Shown: positions 1 through 5,427 of the stretch, piece by piece | Numbering within the stretch: the stretch's first letter is position 1 | How the letters are laid out: every line of letters begins with the position of its first letter | From: RGIG995 sp045603745 | Lineage (GTDB): Bacteria; Bacillota; Clostridia; Oscillospirales; UBA644 | Direction of reading: 5' to 3' | Assembly: GCA_045603745.1 (NCBI GenBank) | Contig: JAZUMQ010000031.1 | Span: forward strand, 1-6,789 | Length of the DNA stretch: 6,789 bases | Made by a program: the position numbers and the translations under genes | Notes under the pieces: model-generated | Told to the model about the DNA's origin: nothing | Database searches by the model: none | The model's input: the letters and a program-made list of their open reading frames with translations, nothing else

Positions 1-16
1 TTCTTTAAAGAGAATA

Positions 17-132
17 GTCGGTGTCTATGACGAAGAGGTTCCACCCGTTCCCATTCCGAACACGGTAGTTAAGCTCTTAGGTGCTGAAAATACTTGGCTG
101 GAGACGGCCCGGGAAAATAGGGCGATGCCGAC
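17..132 (+). rRNA. rrf: 5S ribosomal RNA
   Basis: This is the 5S rRNA of the large ribosomal subunit. The central block from about 33 to 80 (CGAAGAGG, CCACCCGTTCCCAT, CCGAACACGG, GTTAAGCTCTT) is the conserved 5S core. The ends pair as helix I: 17-25 (GTCGGTGTC) with 124-132 (GATGCCGAC). Outside this, 7-15 (AAAGAGAAT) pairs with 133-141 (ATTCTCTTT), which extends the stem in the precursor and is probably a processing stalk. The mature ends are therefore good to a few bases only. No promoter is visible before it, so it is most likely the last rRNA of an operon whose 16S and 23S genes lie outside the window. Confidence 0.95.
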
Positions 133-146
133 ATTCTCTTTTTTTA
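133..146 (+). other. 3' arm of 5S precursor stem with T run
   Basis: ATTCTCTTT pairs with 7-15 across the whole 5S gene and runs into seven Ts (139-145). This is either the maturation stalk or a weak terminator. tRNA-Glu starts only 8 bases later with no promoter between, so read-through must be common. I favour a processing stalk. Confidence 0.5.
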
Positions 147-153
147 TTTATAA

Positions 154-228
154 GGCCCGTTAGTCAAGCGGTCAAGACGTTGGCCTCTCACGCCGAAGAC
201 AGGAGTTCGATTCTCCTACGGGTCACCA
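154..228 (+). tRNA. tRNA-Glu (anticodon CTC)
   Basis: A complete 75-base tRNA with the CCA end encoded at 226-228. The acceptor stem is GGCCCGT (154-160) with ACGGGTC (218-224), including one G-T pair. The anticodon stem is 180-184 with 192-196, around the loop CTCTCAC. This gives anticodon CTC at 187-189, which reads GAG. The T arm holds the GTTCGATTC-type sequence. It lies 21 bases after the 5S end and is probably cut from the rRNA operon transcript. The C at position 34 makes this the GAG-specific isoacceptor. A TTC-anticodon tRNA-Glu for GAA would have to be elsewhere in the genome. Confidence 0.95.
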
Positions 229-257
229 AGGCTCTGACGTCTCCGTCGGAGCCTTTT
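228..257 (+). terminator. Hairpin with short T tail between the two tRNAs
   Basis: A 12-bp stem, 228-239 (AAGGCTCTGACG) with 244-255 (CGTCGGAGCCTT), with one T-G pair and a TCTC loop, ends in TTTT (254-257) followed by AAAA. It has the form of an intrinsic terminator, but the T run is short. Its first base is the last A of the encoded CCA of tRNA-Glu. The next tRNA follows within 15 bases with no clear promoter, so this may be a partial terminator or a processing hairpin. Confidence 0.6.
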
Positions 258-271
258 AAAATTTCATATAA

Positions 272-348
272 GGGCCTTTAGCTCAGTTGGTTAGAGCTCC
301 CGGCTCATAACCGGTCGGTCCCGGGTTCGAGTCCCCGAAGGCCCACCA
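272..348 (+). tRNA. tRNA with CAT anticodon (Ile2 or elongator Met)
   Basis: A complete 77-base tRNA with encoded CCA (346-348). The acceptor stem is GGGCCTT (272-278) with AAGGCCC (338-344). The D arm is AGCTCAGTTGGTTAGAGC, and the anticodon loop CTCATAA gives CAT at 306-308. It is not an initiator tRNA, because position 1 pairs normally (G-C). An automatic call would be elongator Met. However, the acceptor carries C4-G69 and C5-G68, the pairs used by TilS to choose tRNA-Ile2, where C34 is changed to lysidine to read AUA. The body also resembles Bacillus-type Ile2 as I remember it. Ile2 is my preferred reading, without certainty. Confidence 0.9.
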
Positions 349-353
349 AAACG

Positions 354-385
354 AAAATCCGTTCTTGCAAGAGGACGGATTTTTT
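354..385 (+). terminator. Rho-independent terminator of the rRNA/tRNA operon
   Basis: The stem AAAATCCGTTC (354-364) pairs with GGACGGATTTT (373-383), with one T-G pair and an 8-base loop. A run of Ts continues to 385. It lies just after the second tRNA and closes the operon. Confidence 0.85.
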
Positions 386-455
386 GTTTTCAGCGACTAT
401 TCCTCCTTATTTGTGACTGGGAAGGGAACTTTTTATTTTGATTTTCTTAAGATTG

Positions 456-484
456 TTGACTTTCTTTTATTCCTGATGTATAAT
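456..484 (+). promoter_or_regulatory. Sigma-A type promoter of the membrane protein gene
   Basis: A TTGACT box (456-461), a 17-base spacer and a perfect TATAAT (479-484) match the housekeeping promoter very closely. Transcription should begin near 490-491. That leaves only about 15 bases before the start codon, with the ribosome binding site GGAGG (494-498) almost at the RNA's 5' end. Confidence 0.85.
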
Positions 485-505
485 GATACCAATGGAGGTC
501 GAATT

Positions 506-1360
506 ATGTATATCGAAATGTTTAACTTTTGGTATTTCTTTTGGCTCGTGATTGGCGCCGGCGCTACCGTCGGACTGTATTTTCTTTTGCGGAAGCTTCC
601 GTTGAAGTGGCAGAAAATAATTTTGTTTTCCCTCCTTGTTATTGGATTTTTGCTCCACTTTTTGAAGATGTTTATTCCCCCTTACAGTGTAGATGAGGCA
701 CGGTGGTTCCGGGATAGTTGGTTTTCCAATATTTGTGCCGCCAATATTGCACTGTTTCCCTTTATGTTTTGGTCAAAAAGCGATAACGTAAAAGATTACA
801 TGTTTTATATCGGCCTGCTCAGTGGTCTTTTAGCCTTCGTTTATCCTCAAGAACCCATGGCAAAGGTAGATCAGCTGGCGGAACAATTGGATATTCTGCG
901 GTTTTATTATCATCATTGGCAGTTGTTTTCGGTGCCGCTTGTGATGGCATTACTGAAGCTTCGCCGTCCGTCTTACAAGAGGGTTTGGGTGGCTCCGGTG
1001 GGACTTTTGATGTTGATGCTTTTTATTATGTTGAATCAGATCTTTCAATCGGAGTTGGGTTTTGTTCCCCTTCGGTCGAATCAGGAATTCTTCGGAATTG
1101 GTTATAAGAACAGTTCCTACATCTGGGGGCCGGGCACGAATGATGCCATTGGGAATTTCTTTGCTCTGTTTACCCCGAAATTTTTCAAGACCGTTCCCGT
1201 GGGACAATATGCCGGTCAGGAAAAATATTGGCCCTGGTTTTGGATTATGGTTCCGGTATTTATTCTTGTGACGCCTCTTGCATTTTTAAGTTGCATGATT
1301 TTCGACGGAAAGAATTTTTGGAACGATTGCAAAGCCTTCCGGAATAAGATTTGGAAATAG
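506..1360 (+). CDS. Multi-pass membrane protein, YwaF/TMEM164-like
   Basis: A 284-residue integral membrane protein. GGAGG (494-498) seven bases upstream sets the ATG at 506; the frame is open further upstream, but that part overlaps the terminator and promoter. Hydrophobic segments lie at about residues 9-28, 36-55, 76-92, 99-114, 138-152, 160-179 and 242-264, giving roughly seven helices. Length, helix number and the blocks around C77 (NICAANIALFPF), G103-P114 (GLLSGLLAFVYP) and H136-H137 (FYYHHW) suggest the bacterial YwaF family, related to animal TMEM164. Bacterial YwaF proteins have no settled function. TMEM164 is linked to acyl transfer onto ether lipids, so C77 and H137 could be active-site residues, but that is inference. 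It is transcribed alone, so neighbours give no hint. The family call rests on remembered patterns. Confidence 0.8.
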   Translation: MYIEMFNFWYFFWLVIGAGATVGLYFLLRKLPLKWQKIILFSLLVIGFLLHFLKMFIPPYSVDEARWFRDSWFSNICAANIALFPFMFWSKSDNVKDYMFYIGLLSGLLAFVYPQEPMAKVDQLAEQLDILRFYYHHWQLFSVPLVMALLKLRRPSYKRVWVAPVGLLMLMLFIMLNQIFQSELGFVPLRSNQEFFGIGYKNSSYIWGPGTNDAIGNFFALFTPKFFKTVPVGQYAGQEKYWPWFWIMVPVFILVTPLAFLSCMIFDGKNFWNDCKAFRNKIWK

Positions 1361-1374
1361 AAAAATTAAATTTG

Positions 1375-1412
1375 CTCCGGACGTTTCTGAGTTTCTGACG
1401 TCCGGAGATTTT
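1375..1412 (+). terminator. Rho-independent terminator
   Basis: A perfect 10-bp stem, CTCCGGACGT (1375-1384) with ACGTCCGGAG (1398-1407), carries a 13-base loop and is followed by ATTTTAT. It sits 14 bases after the membrane protein stop codon and separates that gene from the serpin. Confidence 0.85.
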
Positions 1413-1454
1413 ATCATAAAATTATTTTTATAAGGAATTTTTTGGTTTCAGTCG

Positions 1455-1460
1455 TATACT
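1455..1460 (+). promoter_or_regulatory. Possible -10 box for the serpin gene
   Basis: TATACT lies 21 bases before the serpin start. No good -35 box is found 16-18 bases upstream, where the sequence is TAAGGA-like, and there is no TG extension. A promoter must lie between the terminator at 1412 and the gene, and this is the best candidate. Confidence 0.4.
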
Positions 1461-1480
1461 AAGTAGAAAGGGGTGTCTGT

Positions 1481-2764
1481 ATGAAGAAAAAATGGATTGC
1501 GTTGATGTTGCTTTGTTCTTTGTGTCTCACGTTGGGAGCGTGTACGCAAGGGGAAAAAACTGAAAATTTGATGGACGACGTGACGCCGAAGAATCCGGTT
1601 TTCTCCGATTCGTCCGATATTCCTTCCCTCTATCCCATGAACGAGGACGTTTTTGTCGAAGGGCAACGGAACTTTTCGGTGGAGTTGTTTAAGAAAACCG
1701 TAGATGTTGCGGAGGGGGAAAATATTTTGATCTCGCCCTTATCTGTTTCCTTGGCGTTGTCTATGGCTGCGAACGGAGGCGTGGGGGAGACTCAGTCTCA
1801 AATGTTGCAGATTTTGTCCGGCGGTATGTCGATGGACGCATGGAATCAAGCTTTGTACCAATACGTGACGTTTCTCACTGCTTCCGAATTTGCAAAAGTC
1901 GAGATCGCTAATTCCGTATGGTTTCGGAATGAAAAGGTTTTTGTGAAAAATGAATTTTTGCAGAAAGCCGCGGATTATTACGGTGCTTCTGCGTATAAAA
2001 CTCCCTTTGATTCCGGGACGGTAAAAGACATCAATGCTTGGGTGAAAGAAAATACCGACGGAATGATCGATCAAATCATAGATAAGATCGATCCTGATGT
2101 GATGTTGTATCTGATCAATGCGCTGGTGTTTGAAGCGGATTGGCAGAATGTGTATCGGAAAAGTCAGGTTGCCGATGGAATCTTTACGGCGGCAGACGGA
2201 AGCACGAAAAAGGCTGAAATGATGCACGATACCCTGTATTCCTATTTGGAAACCGACGGAGCCGTGGGCTTTGTCAAGGATTATAAAGGGGGCGATTTCC
2301 GTTTCGTGGCATTGTTGCCCGAAGAGGGGTCGGCGGTAGAAGATTTTGTTGCCACACTGACGGAAGATTCCCTTTCCGAGATCTTGGAAAATGTAATCAA
2401 TACCAAGGTCATTACGAAAATGCCCAAATTCTCTTATGAATATTCTGCCGAAATAAAGCAAATTCTGATGTCCATGGGGTTGACCGATGCCTTTGATTGG
2501 AATCGTTCCGATTTTTCCGCCATGGGAACCATGGAAAACGGTAAAAATTTGTTTATCAGTAACGTTCTTCACAAAACCTATATTGAGGTTGGGGAAAAGG
2601 GTACGCGGGCGGCGGCCATTACGGCCCTCGAAGCCCCCGGAGCAGGAATGCCACCGCCGGAGGAACCGAAAACCGTCTATCTGGATCGCCCCTTTGTCTT
2701 TATGATCGTGGACGCAGAGATGAATTTGCCCTTGTTTATGGGAATTGTTCATTCCGTTGAGTAA
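1481..2764 (+). CDS. Serpin-family protease inhibitor, predicted lipoprotein
   Basis: A 427-residue serpin, an inhibitor that traps serine or cysteine proteases when they cut its reactive loop. The ribosome binding site AAAGGGG (1467-1473) is seven bases before ATG. Residues 1-20 form a lipoprotein signal peptide (KKK, then a hydrophobic core) with lipobox LGAC, so C21 should be lipid-modified and the protein held on the outer face of the membrane. Residues 22-60 are a polar linker. The serpin fold follows, with NILISPLSVSLALSMAANG (81-99), the NSVWF strand (144-148), the hinge EKGTRAAA (372-379) and the C-terminal signature YLDRPFVFMIVD (400-411). The hinge fits an inhibitory serpin: G374, T375 and small residues at P12-P10. 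Counting 17 from E372 puts P1-P1' at A388-G389, followed by PPP at 391-393. The target protease is unknown. The gene stands alone between its own terminators. Confidence 0.95.
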   Translation: MKKKWIALMLLCSLCLTLGACTQGEKTENLMDDVTPKNPVFSDSSDIPSLYPMNEDVFVEGQRNFSVELFKKTVDVAEGENILISPLSVSLALSMAANGGVGETQSQMLQILSGGMSMDAWNQALYQYVTFLTASEFAKVEIANSVWFRNEKVFVKNEFLQKAADYYGASAYKTPFDSGTVKDINAWVKENTDGMIDQIIDKIDPDVMLYLINALVFEADWQNVYRKSQVADGIFTAADGSTKKAEMMHDTLYSYLETDGAVGFVKDYKGGDFRFVALLPEEGSAVEDFVATLTEDSLSEILENVINTKVITKMPKFSYEYSAEIKQILMSMGLTDAFDWNRSDFSAMGTMENGKNLFISNVLHKTYIEVGEKGTRAAAITALEAPGAGMPPPEEPKTVYLDRPFVFMIVDAEMNLPLFMGIVHSVE

Positions 2765-2788
2765 ACAGAGGATTAAAACAATCAGAAA

Positions 2789-2818
2789 AAAGGACTCCCG
2801 AAGTTTCGGGAGTCCTTT
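2789..2818. terminator. Shared bidirectional terminator
   Basis: A perfect 14-bp inverted repeat, AAAGGACTCCCGAA (2789-2802) and TTCGGGAGTCCTTT (2805-2818), separated by GT, lies between the convergent serpin and rubredoxin genes. On the minus strand the stem ends in six Ts (2791-2786), an excellent terminator for the rubredoxin operon. On the plus strand it ends in TTTGTCGTTTTT, a less tidy tail for the serpin. Confidence 0.9.
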
Positions 2819-2828
2819 GTCGTTTTTC

Positions 2829-2990
2829 TCAGGCTTCTTCGCTAAATTGGTCTTTGCCGACACCACAGAGGGGGCAGACGAAATCGTCGTCCAGGTCCTC
2901 AAATTTCGTGCCGGGGGCAATTCCGTTTTCGGGATCGCCGGCTTCTTCGTCGTAAACCCAGCCGCAAACGTCACAAACGTATTTTTTCAT
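2829..2990 (-). CDS. Rubredoxin
   Basis: A 53-residue rubredoxin, a small cytoplasmic electron carrier with one iron held by four cysteines. ATG at 2990 follows a strong AAGGAGG (3005-2999) by eight bases. The ligands are C6 and C9 (CDVCGW) and C39 and C42 (CPLCGVGK), with the usual spacing and the conserved GDPENGIAPGTKFEDL block at 18-33. The length is normal for the family. The tryptophan usually found just before the second CxxC is phenylalanine here (F37), and the first knuckle has W11 where tyrosine is common. It is the last gene of an operon, 24 bases after ferritin, behind a fused flavodiiron protein that has its own rubredoxin domain. It may pass electrons to that enzyme or to another partner such as a peroxidase elsewhere. 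Confidence 0.97.
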   Translation of the reverse strand: MKKYVCDVCGWVYDEEAGDPENGIAPGTKFEDLDDDFVCPLCGVGKDQFSEEA

Positions 2991-3014
2991 GATAAAATCC
3001 TCCTTAAATTGAAA

Positions 3015-3527
3015 TTACAACACTAGAGAGGGTGCGGAATAGACTCTTGCCGCCAATTCTTGATTCAGCATATACAGGCTCTTGGGATCGGAGCCAAACA
3101 GTTCCATTTTAGAAATCAGATCGTTGGCGTTGGTTTCTTCTTCCCCTTGTTCCTTGACGAACCAATCCAAAAATTGCATAGTACGGAAATCGCGTACGTC
3201 GTAAGCCGCTCCGTAAATGTCGTTGATCAGAGAGGTTACGTACTGTTCGTGTTCCAACCCTGCCTGCAACACTTCCATATTACTGTGGAACGTTTTGTCG
3301 GGTTTTGCAATGGCGTCCAAGGTGACGGGCATATTTTCGTTCTGCAGATAGGTGTAGAACAACATGGCGTGATCCCGTTCTTCCTGGGCTTGGATCAAAT
3401 ACCAGTTGGCAAAACCGTCCAGCCCCGCTGCTTTGAAATAGTTGGAGAAGTCCAGATACAGATAGGCGGAATAAAATTCCTTGTTGATCTGTTGGTTGAG
3501 TAATGCGTGAACTTTTTCATTCATCAT
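3015..3527 (-). CDS. ftnA: Ferritin (FtnA-type, non-haem)
   Basis: A 170-residue ferritin that oxidises Fe2+ with O2 or H2O2 and stores it as mineral inside a 24-subunit shell. GAGGTG (3539-3534) is the ribosome binding site, so the ATG at 3527, six bases on, is chosen; the GTG further upstream is part of that site. With this start the residues match Escherichia coli FtnA numbering: E17, E50, H53, E94 and Q127 of the ferroxidase centre, and E49, E126, E129 and E130 of the third iron site. There is no haem-binding methionine pattern to suggest bacterioferritin. It begins 18 bases after the flavodiiron gene and ends 24 bases before rubredoxin, so the three are almost certainly one transcript. 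In this setting it probably limits free iron during oxygen exposure. Confidence 0.96.
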   Translation of the reverse strand: MMNEKVHALLNQQINKEFYSAYLYLDFSNYFKAAGLDGFANWYLIQAQEERDHAMLFYTYLQNENMPVTLDAIAKPDKTFHSNMEVLQAGLEHEQYVTSLINDIYGAAYDVRDFRTMQFLDWFVKEQGEEETNANDLISKMELFGSDPKSLYMLNQELAARVYSAPSLVL

Positions 3528-3545
3528 GATTGACACCTCGTATTG

Positions 3546-5342
3546 TTAAGATTCTTTGATTTCTTCAAAATCGGCAACGCCGTGTTTACACAGGGGACAG
3601 ATATAATCTTCCGGCAAAACGTCCCCTTCGTAGATATATCCGCAAATTTTACAAACATACCCTTTTTTGCCGTCGGTTTGGGGTTTGGGTTTTACGTTTT
3701 CGTGATAATAGGCATAGGTCATGGATTCCCGGTCGGACAGTACCCGGGCTTCGGAGACGGAACAGATAAACATTCCGTGAGTATCCAAATCCATATACTG
3801 CTCTACTTTCAAGGATAAGAAAGAATTGATATACCGAGGCAGGAACACCAAGCCGTTGTCGGAGCGCAAGGGGTCACAATCGGCAAATTTATCCACGTTC
3901 CGCCCGCTTTGGAATCCGAACACTTCAAAGACCTTGAAGGGAGCGTCTACCGTCAGACAGTTGACGTTCATTTTTCCGGTCTGTTTAATGACGTGATGGG
4001 AATAATTCTCCTTGTTGATGGTCACTGCGATGCGGTTAGGGGTATTGGTTACTTGGGTAACGGTATTGACGATCAATCCATTGTCCTTTTTGCCGTCGTT
4101 GGACGTGACCACGTACAGTCCGTAACCGAGATTAAACAACGCCGTCAAGTCGTTTTTGTTGGCGGTGGAATCCTGTTGTGCCAGATATTCCCGGCACAGT
4201 TCTTCCACCAAGGCGTCCATTTGCGCAAGGCTGTCTTCGTTGAGGGCAGATAAGATCTTTACGGTGGTTTCCGGGAAGGTCAGGTTCTTGCATTTGGCAA
4301 GGGATTCTTTCATCACTTTTGCCGCAAGAGGTGCCCAGCTTCCGTTTTCCACCAAAGCTACGGTACGGTTGCTGAAGTTCCGTTCGGTCAAGTGGTTGAT
4401 AAATTCCCGCATATGGGGGAAAATTTCTGCGTTGTAGGTGGTGGTGGCAAGGACGGTCTTACTGTATCGGAAGGCATCTCCTACTGCCTGTGCCATATCG
4501 CACCGGGCAAGGTCGTAAACGACGACCTTCGGGCAGCCGTTGGCTTTCAGTTTTTCTGCCAAAAGCAACACGGCCTTTTTCGTGTTTCCGTAGACCGACG
4601 TATAGGCGATGACGATTCCTTCTTCTTCCGGTTGATAGGAAGACCACGTGTTGTAAAGATTCAGATAATACCCTAAATTTTCCTTCAGTACCGGTCCGTG
4701 GAGAGGACAGATGATCTGAATGTCCAAGCCCGCGGCTTTTTTCAGAAGATTTTGTACCTGCACGCCGTATTTTCCCACGATGCCGATGAAATATCGCCGG
4801 GCTTCGTCCGCCCAAGGTTCCTCTTGATCCAATGCGCCGAATTTTCCAAACCCGTCAGCAGAAAAGAGAATCTTATCGGTGCTGTCGTAGGTGACGATTA
4901 CTTCCGGCCAATGAACCATGGGAGCGGTGACGAAAGTCAGTTGATGCTTGCCTAAAGACAAGGTATCTGCTTCCCCTACAATGACCTGTTTTTCCGCAAA
5001 ATCCGTGCCGAAGAAATTTTTCATCATGGCAAAGGCTTTTGCCGAAGAAACTAATTTCGCTTGGGGGTACGCCTTAACAAAATTGGCGATGTTTGCGGAA
5101 TGGTCGGGCTCCATGTGTTGAATGATCAGATAATCCGGGGTTTTGTTCCCCAAAACGTTTTGCAGGTTGTCTAACCATTCGTGGGTGAAGGCGGCGTCTA
5201 CCGTATCCAAAACGGCGATTTTTTCGTCCAAAATTACGTAAGAATTATAGGAAATGCCCTTGGGAACGGAATACTGTCCCTCAAACAGATCCACCTTGTG
5301 ATCGTTGACACCGATGCATTTTACGTCGTTGGTAATGGTCAT
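3546..5342 (-). CDS. Flavodiiron protein fused to flavin reductase and rubredoxin
   Basis: A 598-residue O2 (or NO) reductase with four domains. Residues 1-235 are the metallo-beta-lactamase-like diiron domain, with ligands H76, E78, D80, H144, D163 and H215 all present. Residues 241-385 are a flavodoxin domain with the FMN phosphate loop TSVYGNT (248-254). Residues about 395-545 are a flavin reductase (FMN-binding split barrel) domain, with NGLIVNTVTQVT at 421-432. Residues 562-595 are a compact rubredoxin with C564, C567, C582 and C585 and only 14 residues between the pairs, much shorter than a free rubredoxin. The last two domains equal the high-molecular-weight rubredoxin that serves FprA in Moorella, so the reductase and its electron supply are joined in one chain. 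GAGGTG (5354-5349) sets the ATG at 5342, not the GTG at 5351. First gene of the operon. O2 versus NO preference cannot be read from the sequence. Confidence 0.95.
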   Translation of the reverse strand: MTITNDVKCIGVNDHKVDLFEGQYSVPKGISYNSYVILDEKIAVLDTVDAAFTHEWLDNLQNVLGNKTPDYLIIQHMEPDHSANIANFVKAYPQAKLVSSAKAFAMMKNFFGTDFAEKQVIVGEADTLSLGKHQLTFVTAPMVHWPEVIVTYDSTDKILFSADGFGKFGALDQEEPWADEARRYFIGIVGKYGVQVQNLLKKAAGLDIQIICPLHGPVLKENLGYYLNLYNTWSSYQPEEEGIVIAYTSVYGNTKKAVLLLAEKLKANGCPKVVVYDLARCDMAQAVGDAFRYSKTVLATTTYNAEIFPHMREFINHLTERNFSNRTVALVENGSWAPLAAKVMKESLAKCKNLTFPETTVKILSALNEDSLAQMDALVEELCREYLAQQDSTANKNDLTALFNLGYGLYVVTSNDGKKDNGLIVNTVTQVTNTPNRIAVTINKENYSHHVIKQTGKMNVNCLTVDAPFKVFEVFGFQSGRNVDKFADCDPLRSDNGLVFLPRYINSFLSLKVEQYMDLDTHGMFICSVSEARVLSDRESMTYAYYHENVKPKPQTDGKKGYVCKICGYIYEGDVLPEDYICPLCKHGVADFEEIKES

Positions 5343-5371
5343 AATTGGCACCTCGTCCTATTGTTTCCTTT

Positions 5372-5400
5372 ATTATAACATAATATTATGAAAAGTTCAA
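5372..5400 (-). promoter_or_regulatory. Promoter of the flavodiiron-ferritin-rubredoxin operon
   Basis: On the minus strand TTGAAC (5400-5395), a 17-base spacer and TATAAT (5377-5372) form a strong sigma-A promoter. A TGT just before the -10 (5380-5378) makes it an extended -10 promoter. Transcription should start near 5365, giving a 5' leader of about 23 bases. The spacer holds the 12-bp palindrome CATAATATTATG (5390-5379), a possible operator. Confidence 0.85.
5379..5390. promoter_or_regulatory. Palindrome in promoter spacer, candidate operator
   Basis: CATAATATTATG is a perfect 12-bp palindrome between the -35 and -10 boxes of the oxygen-defence operon. A repressor here would block RNA polymerase. 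It resembles a PerR/Fur half-site pair, but without the central base of the usual 7-1-7 layout. AT-rich palindromes also arise by chance, so the regulator cannot be named. Confidence 0.4.
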
Positions 5401-5403
5401 GAG

Positions 5404-5427
5404 AAAGAAAATGACTTTTTTGAGTCA
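5404..5427 (-). terminator. Weak terminator after ldhA
   Basis: On the minus strand a 5-bp stem, TGACT (5427-5423) with AGTCA (5416-5412), has a 6-base loop and is followed by TTTTCTTTCT. The stem includes the ldhA stop codon. It is short, so read-through into the flavodiiron operon, whose promoter begins at 5400 on the same strand, is likely to some extent. Confidence 0.4.

Noticed and set aside
81..281. A 66-codon frame across 5S and tRNA-Glu
   Set aside because: It overlaps structural RNA genes entirely.
365..505. Upstream extension of the membrane protein to a TTG at 365
   Set aside because: It would cover the terminator and the promoter, and the clear GGAGG at 494-498 points to ATG 506.
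1739..2974. A 411-codon open frame on the minus strand opposite the serpin
   Set aside because: It is antisense to a clearly recognisable serpin, runs through the shared terminator and the rubredoxin gene, has no convincing domain, and is rich in His, Arg and Ile as expected from reverse reading.
3060..3503. A 147-codon plus-strand frame over ferritin
   Set aside because: It is the complement of the ferritin gene, whose metal ligands are all in place. No ribosome binding site or family resemblance.
5349..5351. GTG at 5351 as the flavodiiron start (and GTG 3536 for ferritin)
   Set aside because: In both cases the GTG is the end of the GAGGTG ribosome binding site; the ATG six bases later has proper spacing, and for ferritin it matches FtnA numbering exactly.
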